Shown here: positions 16,681 through 23,918 of the stretch, piece by piece
Position numbering within the stretch: position 1 is the first letter of the stretch
Layout of the letters: the number at the start of each line of letters is the position of its first letter
Program-made: the position numbers and the translations under genes
From: an uncultured Clostridia bacterium
Lineage (GTDB): Bacteria; Bacillota; Clostridia; Oscillospirales; Ruminococcaceae
NCBI GenBank assembly: GCA_947177735.1
Contig: CAMWVP010000016.1
Location: 1-34,139, forward strand
DNA length: 34,139 nucleotides
Reading direction: 5' to 3'
The notes under the pieces: model-generated
The model's database searches: none
Told to the model about the DNA's origin: nothing
What the model saw: the letters and a program-made list of their open reading frames with translations, nothing else

Positions 16681-17015
16681 CCGCGTTTCGCATAAAAGAA
16701 TATGCGTTCCTTTTCACAAAATATACAATATCTTGTGCCAATATAACCAAAATACAGTGCCGTTCTTTGTGTGATATGCCAAAAATTCCGCTCTGTCATT
16801 AGTGTTGAGGCAAATATGGGTGATTTTTTGTGCAATATGACAATCAACCCCGTGGAATTTACAGGGAAATTTGTAAACGTTAGTGAAAGTATATAAACAG
16901 ACCAAAAAATATTTGTTAGTTTAGGCTCTTTATTTTTTTGTTCGGTTTTGGTATTATATTATTAGCGAAATATTAACTAATATTTTTGTTACATTTTTGT
17001 AGGAGGTAATATATA
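16681..17015. other. 335-nt AT-rich gap before the sugar ABC ATPase
   Basis: No gene is seen. A weak hairpin CGCATA-AAAGAA-TATGCG at 16689-16706 followed by TTCCTTTT may terminate the udp transcript. Three loose copies of TTGTG-N2/3-ATAT occur near 16732, 16768 and 16827. A T-rich stretch with TATTAT near 16951 may hold the promoter, then a palindrome and the strong TAGGAGG site before 17016. Confidence 0.5.
16968..16985. promoter_or_regulatory. Palindrome upstream of the sugar ABC ATPase
   Basis: AAATATTA-AC-TAATATTT is an 18-nt perfect dyad 30 nt before the start codon, just after the likely -10 region. It could be an operator or an RNA leader hairpin; neither is shown. Confidence 0.4.
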
Positions 17016-18158
17016 ATGGCAAGTTTATCGGCAAGAGGCATTTACAAGCGTTATGCGGGCGGCGTTGTAGCCGTTTCGGACTTCACCATGAACATCAAGG
17101 ATAAGGAGTTTATCGTACTCGTTGGTCCTTCCGGTTGCGGTAAGTCCACTACCTTGCGTATGATCGCGGGTCTGGAGGAGATCTCCGAGGGCGAGCTGTT
17201 CATCGGCGACCGTCTCGTAAACGACGTTGCTCCCAAGGACAGAGATATCGCGATGGTTTTCCAGAACTACGCTCTGTATCCTCATATGACCGTATTCGAT
17301 AATATGGCGTTCGGTCTTAAGCTCCGTAAGGTTCCCAAGGACGAGATCAAGAAGCTCGTTGAGGAAGCTGCTAAGATCCTCGATATCGCTCACCTGCTCG
17401 ACAGAAAGCCGAAGGCTTTGTCCGGCGGTCAGAGACAGCGTGTTGCGCTCGGTCGTGCGATCGTCCGCGATCCTCAGGTATTCCTTCTCGACGAGCCGCT
17501 GTCCAACCTGGACGCTAAGCTGCGTGCACAGATGAGAACCGAGCTTTCCAAGCTGCATAAGAAGCTGGGTACTACGTTCATCTACGTAACGCATGACCAG
17601 ACAGAGGCTATGACCATGGGTGACAGAATCGTCGTTATGAAGGACGGTTATGTTCAGCAGATCGATTCTCCTATCAATCTGTACGAGTCGCCCGTAAACA
17701 AGTTCGTTGCAGGCTTTATCGGTTCTCCGCAGATGAACTTCATCAACTCGAAGCTCATCATGCAGGACGGCAAGTACACCGTAGAGTTCGGCTCCGAGGA
17801 CACCAAGACCGCAAGAGGAAGAAAGTTCTATGTAGAGCTGCCCTCCGCTAAGGCTGACACCGACGCGCTGAAGTACTATGTTGACAAGGAAGTTATCCTT
17901 GGTATCCGTCCCGAGAACATTCACGACGAGGAGATGTTCCTCTCCGCTGCTAAGACCGGTATCATCGAGGCTACCGTAGACGTAACCGAAATGCTCGGTG
18001 CTGAGACCTATCTGTACCTCACCTGCGAGGGTGTGCCGCTTACCGCGCGCGTATCTCCCAGATGTACCGCACGTCCTCAGGACACCATCAGACTTGCGCT
18101 TGACCCGAACAAGATTCACCTCTTCGATCCGGGCGACGAGCACAGCCTGCTTAACTAA
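17016..18158 (+). CDS. ugpC: Sugar ABC transporter ATP-binding protein (MsmX/UgpC type)
   Basis: This ATPase energises carbohydrate importers of the CUT1 class; in Firmicutes one such protein often serves many transporters. Visible motifs are Walker [10 protein letters not shown] (37-45), Q-loop [11 protein letters not shown] (about 82-92), ABC signature [15 protein letters not shown] (about 134-148), Walker [17 protein letters not shown] and the switch His in [12 protein letters not shown]-terminal regulatory TOBE-type region (about 235-380) follows, with [10 protein letters not shown] and [12 protein letters not shown]. The 380-aa length is typical. No permease or binding-protein gene is adjacent, which fits a shared ATPase (inference). 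Codon use is biased toward GTT, CGT and GCT, unlike its neighbours, suggesting high expression. A strong terminator follows. Confidence 0.96.
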   Translation: MASLSARGIYKRYAGGVVAVSDFTMNIKDKEFIVLVGPSGCGKSTTLRMIAGLEEISEGELFIGDRLVNDVAPKDRDIAMVFQNYALYPHMTVFDNMAFGLKLRKVPKDEIKKLVEEAAKILDIAHLLDRKPKALSGGQRQRVALGRAIVRDPQVFLLDEPLSNLDAKLRAQMRTELSKLHKKLGTTFIYVTHDQTEAMTMGDRIVVMKDGYVQQIDSPINLYESPVNKFVAGFIGSPQMNFINSKLIMQDGKYTVEFGSEDTKTARGRKFYVELPSAKADTDALKYYVDKEVILGIRPENIHDEEMFLSAAKTGIIEATVDVTEMLGAETYLYLTCEGVPLTARVSPRCTARPQDTIRLALDPNKIHLFDPGDEHSLLN

Positions 18159-18179
18159 TTTAATTCATAAGCACTTTTG

Positions 18180-18210
18180 CGGCGCGGCTGTTTTTAGCCG
18201 CGCCGTTTTT
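18180..18210 (+). terminator. Terminator after the sugar ABC ATPase
   Basis: A perfect 10-bp stem CGGCGCGGCT / AGCCGCGCCG with a T-rich 6-nt loop is followed by TTTTT. Only 24 nt separate it from the next start codon. Confidence 0.92.
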
Positions 18211-18234
18211 AACAGCTTTGATAAGGAGGTATAC

Positions 18235-18699
18235 ATGAAAAAAACTGCCGTTATACTATGCGCGGTTCTGGGAACGCTCGGCGGGCTGCTGATAACGCTT
18301 ATAGGCAGCGCTGTATTTGGGCTTGCCGGTGGCGGGGTCAGCCTTGACCGCACGGGTGAATGGATATTCATAATAGCCTGCGAGACGGCGGTCATGGCTG
18401 CGGTCTGCATTCCAATTCAGTTCCTTCGTGAAAAGCTGTTCCGTAGGTTTGGTATAAACGCTCCGGTATTTATTGCGTCGGTAAGTGCTGTGCCGCTGGT
18501 GTGGAGCATATACGAACGGGCACATCACTTGTATCTGGTTTCTCATGGAGGTTACAGCGGCTTTATGGGCGGATTGGGCTGGGGGCTTACCGAGCTGTTC
18601 AGTTTGACATGGCTTGTTGCGTCAATAGCTTTTTTCGCGGGGCAGATCATTATGGCGTTGATCTTCAAACTCCTGCGCAATAAAAAGATTGAAAAATGA
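18235..18699 (+). CDS. Four-helix membrane protein, array unit 1
   Basis: This is the first of a run of related small membrane proteins, 154 aa, function unknown. The start is the ATG at 18235 behind AAGGAGG; the longer ORF in the track runs back into the ABC ATPase. Four hydrophobic segments are visible: residues about 5-30, 42-62, 74-92 and 118-147. Between helices 2 and 3 is the family's basic loop LREKLFRRFGINAPVFI, and after helix 3 the GGYSGFMGGLG motif seen in units 3 and 4. It ends in a basic tail (LLRNKKIEK). It begins directly after the terminator, so its transcription may depend on readthrough. Confidence 0.8.
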   Translation: MKKTAVILCAVLGTLGGLLITLIGSAVFGLAGGGVSLDRTGEWIFIIACETAVMAAVCIPIQFLREKLFRRFGINAPVFIASVSAVPLVWSIYERAHHLYLVSHGGYSGFMGGLGWGLTELFSLTWLVASIAFFAGQIIMALIFKLLRNKKIEK

Positions 18700-18706
18700 G
18701 GTTTTT

Positions 18707-19174
18707 ATGAAAAAAGCATTGTCGGTGACGGGGCTTATAATCGGCAGCATTGTATGGATATACGGGCTTTCATTAGCGAATATAATGTGGTTTTTGAAGT
18801 TTTATGTTCTTGAAAATCTGTTGGTCGGATTGCTTGGAGCGATAGTTATGACAGCTTTTTCGGCGTTCATTCTTGACAGACTTCGCGCGATGTTCAAGAT
18901 GAAATACGGAATTTCCGCGCTGTGGTTTTTCCTGATATCCTGTGCTCCGTCTATTATATTATCCTTAATACGCGTTACAATCACGCTGACACTTGCCGAT
19001 ACGGGATATTATAACGGACAGTTTCTGGGTGCTGCGACAGCCGGATTATTTTCAATGGGTTGGTTAATAAGCGCGGCAGCGGTTTCCGCTTTCACCGCCT
19101 TTATGCTTTTGTTATCGCGAATTGTTTATAGCGGTCTTGGCGCTCGTCGACAGAATGAACACAAAGGGGAATAA
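18707..19174 (+). CDS. Four-helix membrane protein, array unit 2
   Basis: This 155-aa paralog of its neighbours has an unknown role. It starts MKKALSVTGLIIG at 18707, seven nt after unit 1, with GAGG in the end of unit 1. The basic loop between helices 2 and 3 is LDRLRAMFKMKYGISALWFF, followed by a helix with ISCAPSIILSLI and the motif TGYYNGQFLG in the extracytoplasmic loop. The C-terminus ends in a short charged tail (GARRQNEHKGE). The order of hydrophobic segments is the same as in units 1 and 4. Confidence 0.8.
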   Translation: MKKALSVTGLIIGSIVWIYGLSLANIMWFLKFYVLENLLVGLLGAIVMTAFSAFILDRLRAMFKMKYGISALWFFLISCAPSIILSLIRVTITLTLADTGYYNGQFLGAATAGLFSMGWLISAAAVSAFTAFMLLLSRIVYSGLGARRQNEHKGE

Positions 19175-19177
19175 CGT

Positions 19178-20029
19178 ATGAAAAAATCGTTAGCTATCGT
19201 TTTGCTTGTGCTCGGCGGACTTGCCGCAGTTTTCGGTATGGCAGTTCTTGGTTTGGCTCTGATTCTTGTGCTTACGTTGGGCGGACTGCTTATCGGTATT
19301 GCATTGGTTATGGGCACGGCTTTCGGGGCTGACCGGCTGCGTATGCTGTTTAAGCGGAAATACGGTATGAATGCCGCGAAGTTCTTTCTGTGCGTCTACG
19401 TCCCTCCGATAGTCGGCTCGGTAATACTTTTCGTCGTGGTAGAACTTCTTGATGAGGCTGGTTACTTCAGCGGATTTATGGCGGGGCTGGGTGAATTTCT
19501 CATGGCGTTATCCTGCGTTATAGCCTCGGGAGCATTTGCGGCGACAGGCGGTATATGGCTGATGATTTCGACGATCATTGAAAGAAAACGCGCGGGTCTT
19601 TCCGCGTTCGCCAAGCCCGCGGCTGTAGTTGTGCTTATTCTCGGCGGCGCGGTGCTCTGGACTGCGATGCTTTTCGGACTGCAAACGCTGTGGATAGAAA
19701 CAAAAAGCGCCATACCGTCCATACTTATAATAATCGGCGTTACATTCGGGATCGCTCTGCTCGGAACGGTATACAAAAAGCAGTTCGGTATCGGCACGCC
19801 CGTGTACTGCCTCTGCGCATATTCCCCCGCTGCCGCCTGGAAAGTATTTACGATCATTGTTTATTTTGAGAAACTGTCCGTCGATCGTGAATACGGTTTT
19901 CCCACTGCCGACGACAACGCGTTTTTCTTGCGGTATGAGCCGATAGAAGCGGCGGCTGTTCTGGTTTGCGCTGTGGTCTGGTTCGCGGTCTTGACGGCGA
20001 TCACTCGCAGAAAGGAGAGCAGTGCGTGA
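19178..20029 (+). CDS. Fused double four-helix protein, array unit 3
   Basis: This 283-aa protein is two array units joined head to tail. Unit 3a (about 1-140) has MKKSLAIVLLVLGGLAAVFG, the loop LRMLFKRKYGMNAAKFFL with CVYVPPIVGS, and AGYFSGFMAGLGEF. Unit 3b (about 145-283) has FAKPAAVVVLILGGAVLW, the loop VYKKQFGIGTPVYCLCAYSP and a diverged distal loop. About eight membrane helices are expected. The hinge between units is KRAGLSAFAKPA. The start follows AAAGGGG and is three nt after unit 2. Its stop overlaps the GTG of unit 4 (GTGA), implying coupled translation. Function is unknown; fusion suggests that units work as dimers (inference). Confidence 0.85.
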   Translation: MKKSLAIVLLVLGGLAAVFGMAVLGLALILVLTLGGLLIGIALVMGTAFGADRLRMLFKRKYGMNAAKFFLCVYVPPIVGSVILFVVVELLDEAGYFSGFMAGLGEFLMALSCVIASGAFAATGGIWLMISTIIERKRAGLSAFAKPAAVVVLILGGAVLWTAMLFGLQTLWIETKSAIPSILIIIGVTFGIALLGTVYKKQFGIGTPVYCLCAYSPAAAWKVFTIIVYFEKLSVDREYGFPTADDNAFFLRYEPIEAAAVLVCAVVWFAVLTAITRRKESSA

Positions 20030-20457
20030 AAAAATCAATGGCAGTCGCCTTACTTGTTATTGGCGGTATCGCAGCTGTTTACGGTGTATCGGTTATTTGT
20101 AATCTTTTAGCTTCTGAGCTTATATGGGTTAAGCTTATGTGGGTCGTGTGGTTAATTGATATCGCGCTGATTTTGGGAATGGCTTTTGGCGGATACTGCC
20201 TTAGCAAGCTTTTCCGTCGGAAATATGAGATGGGCACTTCGATGTTTTTCCTGTGTGCTTATGTCCCGCCGATGGTCGGATCGGGAATATATTTTGTTAT
20301 AATACAGATCCTTGATTCCATAGGATATTTCAAAGGATTTATGGCGGGGTTGCGCGAGGGTCTTAATGCGCTCGCCTTTGTTATAGCTTCAATAGCGCTT
20401 GCTGTGGTAGGCGGGATATGGCTTGCCTGCGGTGTCAGCAGTCAAAAATGGTCTTAG
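20026..20457 (+). CDS. Four-helix membrane protein, array unit 4
   Basis: This 143-aa protein starts at a GTG at 20026 that overlaps the stop of unit 3 by four nt, with AAAGGAG upstream. It is the closest relative of unit 3a: VKKSMAVALLVIGGIAAVYG, then LSKLFRRKYEMGTSMFFLC with AYVPPMVGSG, then IGYFKGFMAGLREGL. This similarity points to recent duplication. The ORF track's longer frame is an out-of-frame extension into unit 3. Function is unknown. Confidence 0.82.
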   Translation: MKKSMAVALLVIGGIAAVYGVSVICNLLASELIWVKLMWVVWLIDIALILGMAFGGYCLSKLFRRKYEMGTSMFFLCAYVPPMVGSGIYFVIIQILDSIGYFKGFMAGLREGLNALAFVIASIALAVVGGIWLACGVSSQKWS

Positions 20458-20470
20458 AAAGGCAGCGCTT

Positions 20471-20926
20471 ATGAAAAAGGCATTGATAATTATCGCGGCA
20501 ATAATTGGCGGAGCCTTGTGCAACGTGATTATTTGCGCTATCGCCATATGGCTCTGGAGCTTTAATCCCGGGATATGTATGCTGGCGATGACCGCGGTGA
20601 TACTCGGATTTTGTGCTCTGCTGAATACCGCGGCTAAGAAGGTGCGCGGGTTCGGCGTGAAAAGGAGCGTGCTGCCCGCGTGTGCTCAAATGCCGATCAC
20701 CGCGGTTGCCGTATTATTTTTCGCGGAAAGTTATCACACTTATATCAACTACAAACCCACAAATGATATGTGGTCGGGAATGAGAAAACTGGGAACGGAA
20801 TTGAATTACGGTTTATCGAAATTCTGGCTTGTTATTGTTTTGATAACGACCGTGTGCGCCGTTATCGCGGCGGTCATTTCGTATTTAAAGGAAAAGAGCT
20901 CGGCGGATAATAATATAAAGTCTTAG
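20471..20926 (+). CDS. Four-helix membrane protein, array unit 5
   Basis: This 151-aa paralog belongs to a second subgroup with unit 7. It starts MKKALIIIAAIIGG at 20471, 13 nt after unit 4. The loop after helix 2 is AAKKVRGFGVKRSVLPAC, followed by AQMPITAVAVLFF and a longer extracytoplasmic segment HTYINYKPTNDMWSGMRKLG, where the unit 3/4 type has GYFxGFMAGL. It ends with a charged tail (LKEKSSADNNIKS). Function is unknown. Confidence 0.8.
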   Translation: MKKALIIIAAIIGGALCNVIICAIAIWLWSFNPGICMLAMTAVILGFCALLNTAAKKVRGFGVKRSVLPACAQMPITAVAVLFFAESYHTYINYKPTNDMWSGMRKLGTELNYGLSKFWLVIVLITTVCAVIAAVISYLKEKSSADNNIKS

Positions 20927-20938
20927 GGAGATGAGCTT

Positions 20939-21055
20939 ATGAGAAAGCCTTTGGCGATAGCTTTATTGTTGGTCGGCGGCGTGGCGCTGAAGATCGCTCT
21001 GTCCGTTTCGACTGCGGTTAAACGCGGAAATTCGGAGAAAGGCGGCTGCAAATGA
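20939..21055 (+). CDS. 38-codon array remnant or micropeptide, unit 6
   Basis: This frame is too short for the ORF track. It reads MRKPLAIALLLVGGVALK, then a short charged tail ending KGGCK. The first 17 residues copy the first helix of units 3 and 4, but the other three helices are missing, as if an internal deletion joined the ends of a unit. A GGGAG site precedes it, and its stop overlaps the start of unit 7 (ATGA), so it is probably translated and coupled. It is either a decaying remnant or a one-helix small protein. Confidence 0.6.
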   Translation: MRKPLAIALLLVGGVALKIALSVSTAVKRGNSEKGGCK

Positions 21056-21525
21056 AAAAGGCACTGACAATTATCCTAACACTGATATTGGGCTTCGGCG
21101 CGAATTTTCTTGCGGTGCTTGGTCTTTATTGTCTGGTATTTTTTGTAACGGATAGCGCTGCAATATGTTTTTCCGCCGCTATTGCGGTGATAGCCGCGCT
21201 TATCGCGCTGCTGCATTTTGTTCGTAATAAATTAACAAAGTTTGCACACGGGGCGGTGATTATTCTCTGCGCGCAGCTCCCGTTTATATTATTTTGGGCG
21301 GTCAATCTTTTGCAGTTTATTTACTATTACAAAACGACCGATTTCAGATCGGGCTTCGAGAGGATAGGAGCGGGAATTGATGTTATGGTGAGCGCTATCG
21401 CAGTGATAATTCCCGCGGTAATAATGGCAGCGGCGTTTATCGCGTGGGCAGTGTCCGCTAATAAAAATAAAATCAAGAAATGGTGGAACGAAATTTTTAA
21501 AAACGGAAAGGAAAACACAATATGA
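21052..21525 (+). CDS. Four-helix membrane protein, array unit 7
   Basis: This 157-aa paralog is most like unit 5. It starts MKKALTIILTLILGFG at 21052, overlapping the 38-codon frame by four nt. The loop after helix 2 is FVRNKLTKFAHGAVIILC, followed by AQLPFILFWAVNL and the segment YYYKTTDFRSGFERIGAGI, aligning with unit 5's TNDMWSGMRKLG. A long basic tail (NKNKIKKWWNEIFKNGKEN) is unusual for the group and may reach the cytoplasmic ATPase (inference). Its stop overlaps the moxR start by four nt. Confidence 0.82.
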   Translation: MKKALTIILTLILGFGANFLAVLGLYCLVFFVTDSAAICFSAAIAVIAALIALLHFVRNKLTKFAHGAVIILCAQLPFILFWAVNLLQFIYYYKTTDFRSGFERIGAGIDVMVSAIAVIIPAVIMAAAFIAWAVSANKNKIKKWWNEIFKNGKENTI

Positions 21526-22436
21526 ATCCCAGAATCGAACAGCTTATCAAGAATATTGAAAACGTTATCATCGGCAAGCACGACGTTATCGTAAAGATAA
21601 TCTGCGCAATGATCGCGGGCGGTCACGTGCTTATCGAGGACGTTCCGGGCGTGGGGAAGACGCTGCTCGCGGAGACTCTCGCGAAGTCCGTTTCGGGCAG
21701 CTTCGGGCGCATACAGTTTACGCCTGACCTTATGCCGTCGGACGTTATCGGATATACCGTTATCGACCAAAAGACGGGCGCCGCCGAGTACCGCGCGGGT
21801 GCGGCGATGTGCAACTTCCTGCTCGCCGACGAGATCAACCGAACCTCTCCGAAAGTGCAGTCCGCGCTTCTCGAGGCAATGGAGGAGCTTCAAATATCCG
21901 TTGACGGGATCACTCACAAGCTCCCCGTGCCGTTTATGACCCTGGCGACCCAGAACCCCATCGAGACCTACGGAACCTACCATCTTCCCGAGGCGCAGCT
22001 TGACCGTTTCCTTATGCGCATTTCGATAGGTTACCCCGACCGCGCGGCGGAGTTACAGATGCTGGAAAAAATGCCGCATAATATCGAGGTGCAGCCCGTG
22101 ATGTCGCTGGAGGAGGTAGTTAATCTGCGCGATATGTCGTCGCGCGTCTCCGTGTCGGAGCAGGTCAAGGCGTATATACTGATGATAGTCGGAGCTACCC
22201 GCAACAAGCAGGAGATCAAGCTCGGAGCGTCTCCACGCGCCTCGATAGCACTTTACAGAGCCTCACAGGCTATGGCGCTGGTCAATAACCGCGGATTTGC
22301 CACACCCGACGACGTGAAGTCGATGGCGCCGTCCGTGCTCGGGCACAGAGTTATGCTCGCGGCGGGACAGAGCGATTACGTCTCCTCGGAGGAGATAATC
22401 CAAAAGATACTTATGGAAACAGTCGTGCCCGTTTAG
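21522..22436 (+). CDS. MoxR-family AAA+ ATPase
   Basis: This is a chaperone-like ATPase of the MoxR branch; relatives assemble or remodel membrane-associated complexes, usually with DUF58 and VWA-domain proteins. Motifs are Walker A EDVPGVGKT (about 39-47), Walker B LLADEINRTSP (about 100-110), sensor LATQNPIE and the AAA lid near PEAQLDRFLMRISIGYPD. The C-terminal helical part includes LGASPRASIALYRASQAMA, typical of MoxR. The 304-aa length is normal. It starts inside unit 7 (ATGA overlap), so it is coupled to the array. No DUF58 or VWA gene follows; the downstream genes are a membrane protein and an unknown soluble protein. Confidence 0.95.
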   Translation: MNPRIEQLIKNIENVIIGKHDVIVKIICAMIAGGHVLIEDVPGVGKTLLAETLAKSVSGSFGRIQFTPDLMPSDVIGYTVIDQKTGAAEYRAGAAMCNFLLADEINRTSPKVQSALLEAMEELQISVDGITHKLPVPFMTLATQNPIETYGTYHLPEAQLDRFLMRISIGYPDRAAELQMLEKMPHNIEVQPVMSLEEVVNLRDMSSRVSVSEQVKAYILMIVGATRNKQEIKLGASPRASIALYRASQAMALVNNRGFATPDDVKSMAPSVLGHRVMLAAGQSDYVSSEEIIQKILMETVVPV

Positions 22437-22445
22437 AGGTAAGAT

Positions 22446-22844
22446 ATGGATAAAAGACAACTTTTAAAGTATGCTATCGGCACTTTGGGAATATACCTGA
22501 TCTTCTTGGGTTTCTCAGCGATTTTTTATCATTGCCTTCCATACCACGGCGGAGGCGTCGGACCTTTGGCGAATATCGGCAGTTTATCGAACATTTCATA
22601 CGCGATATTTTACTATGCCGTTTGCCTGCCGCTGTGTGGAATTGCGGGAGGGCTGCTGTTCAAGGGAAAGATACCCATTTGGATGTGGGCGGCGGCAACG
22701 GTGTTGTTTGCCGTGTTCTTGGGGTTGATAAGCGGCGGTTGTGATTCTCTGCTCGGCGTGGTAGCAGTGCTGCCGTTTCCGATCATTCCGTTTCTTATTG
22801 TTAAGCTATGCTTTTATGCTTACGGGAATACGAAAAAACAATAA
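22446..22844 (+). CDS. Small membrane protein after moxR
   Basis: This 132-aa protein has four predicted helices (about 8-28, 52-72, 78-98 and 100-125) and an unknown function. It differs from the array units: no MKK-hydrophobic start and no basic RKYGM-type loop. It has instead PYHGGGVGPLANIGSLSN in the first outer loop. It lies 9 nt after moxR, so it is likely co-transcribed. A GAGGTAAGAT site precedes the ATG. Confidence 0.75.
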   Translation: MDKRQLLKYAIGTLGIYLIFLGFSAIFYHCLPYHGGGVGPLANIGSLSNISYAIFYYAVCLPLCGIAGGLLFKGKIPIWMWAAATVLFAVFLGLISGGCDSLLGVVAVLPFPIIPFLIVKLCFYAYGNTKKQ

Positions 22845-22856
22845 ACGGAGGTGCGT

Positions 22857-23525
22857 ATGCGCGATGATCTTTTAGCGAATATCGGGCTGCTTAAAAACAT
22901 TATCCATGCCAAAAAAACGCACACTTCTCTCGACAAGCTGCACCTTGATCTGCTCAAACGTGCGGAAAGATTTTTCGAGGACGGCGACGAGCTTCGCGCG
23001 GCGGAGCTTTGCACTGCCGTGACCGCACTCGACAAATCCGCATTGGCGAGCCGAAAGGTTCTTTCGGAGACACGGCGGCGGTATTCGGAGAATTGCCGCG
23101 ACGATCTGCTTGACGTGCTGCTCGAAAAGTATTTCGGAAAGTATATTCTGAGCGAGCCGCTGAACGAGCTGTCATCGGCGCTTACGCGGCTTAGGGCTGC
23201 GCTGCTCGACAATAACGTGCAAGGCATCGGCGGGCATATCCACGCCGTTCGCTCTGCTGCCGCCGCTTTACCCGACGAATGCAGACCGCTTGAACGGCTG
23301 ATCGAAAAAGCCGCCGACAGGACAGAGGAGCTTATTGCGCTAGGAGAGACAGAGCACGCGTGCGCGCTTGTCGACGCGGTTCATCCCCTGCCGGAGATAG
23401 CCGGTGCGCCTCGGCGAAGTCTGTCGGGCTACAAAATATGTTTTGTAAAGCCGTTCGCGAAACGGTATAAAGACGGTTTCTTTGAAAGCACGGGTATTAG
23501 TATAAAAAAGATTTTTGGAAAATAG
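22857..23525 (+). CDS. Hypothetical 222-aa charged protein
   Basis: I do not recognise this protein. It is soluble, strongly charged and mainly helical. It begins with MRDDLLANIGLLKNIIHAKK, continues with a helix pair ERFFEDGDELRAAELCTAV, and ends with a conserved-looking FVKPFAKRYKDGFFESTG. GGAGG five bases before the ATG at 22857 sets the start. It is 12 nt after the membrane gene and is the last gene of the moxR operon, with a clear terminator after it. Given the operon it could be a cytoplasmic partner of the ATPase (inference). Confidence 0.75.
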   Translation: MRDDLLANIGLLKNIIHAKKTHTSLDKLHLDLLKRAERFFEDGDELRAAELCTAVTALDKSALASRKVLSETRRRYSENCRDDLLDVLLEKYFGKYILSEPLNELSSALTRLRAALLDNNVQGIGGHIHAVRSAAAALPDECRPLERLIEKAADRTEELIALGETEHACALVDAVHPLPEIAGAPRRSLSGYKICFVKPFAKRYKDGFFESTGISIKKIFGK

Positions 23526-23554
23526 CCGCCCGCAGGCGTTTGCTCTGCGGGCGG
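23526..23554. terminator. Terminator between the moxR operon and trx
   Basis: CCGCCCGCAG / CTGCGGGCGG with a 9-nt loop is followed by ACGTTTATTTTA on the plus strand. It sits between two converging genes and may serve both. Confidence 0.8.
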
Positions 23555-23558
23555 ACGT

Positions 23559-23867
23559 TTATTTTATCGCTTCAAGTATCTGCTCTTTAGTGTGCAGTCC
23601 GACAAGGCGCGTTGTCTCCTTGCCGCCGTTAATGATCACGAGCGTGGGGATATTTTCCACCCCGAACGCCTCCGAGAGTGCGGGCTGCTCGTCGGTGTTG
23701 ACCTTGCCGACGAGGATATCCGAGTGCTCCTCCGCGAGCTCGTCGACTATCGGCGACTGCATCCTGCACGGCGGGCACCACGTTGCCCAGAAATCGAGCA
23801 GCACGGGCTTTGAGCTGCCGAGGACGCTCGACTTGAAATTATCCGAAGTTACCGTCAATACTGCCAT
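23559..23867 (-). CDS. trxA: Thioredoxin
   Basis: This small cytoplasmic dithiol reductase has the active site WATWCPPC (Cys near residues 31 and 34) and the cis-Pro motif NIPTLVIINGG. The 102-aa length is typical. WCPPC in place of the usual WCGPC is a known variant. AAAGGAGG precedes the ATG. It follows the MATE gene by 47 nt on the same strand, with a possible hairpin between. No thioredoxin reductase is nearby. A general redox role is likely; a specific link to the radical SAM or envelope genes is not shown. Confidence 0.95.
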   Translation of the reverse strand: MAVLTVTSDNFKSSVLGSSKPVLLDFWATWCPPCRMQSPIVDELAEEHSDILVGKVNTDEQPALSEAFGVENIPTLVIINGGKETTRLVGLHTKEQILEAIK

Positions 23868-23884
23868 AAGAACCTCCTTTAGAT

Positions 23885-23918
23885 TAAGTGAAATACCGAT
23901 TAAATCGGTATTCCTTAA
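23885..23918 (-). terminator. Hairpin at the end of the MATE gene
   Basis: AATACCGATT and its complement flank one base, with an outer TTAAG/CTTAA extension that includes the MATE stop codon. There is little T-run afterwards, so it could be a weak terminator or an mRNA-stabilising hairpin. Confidence 0.4.
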
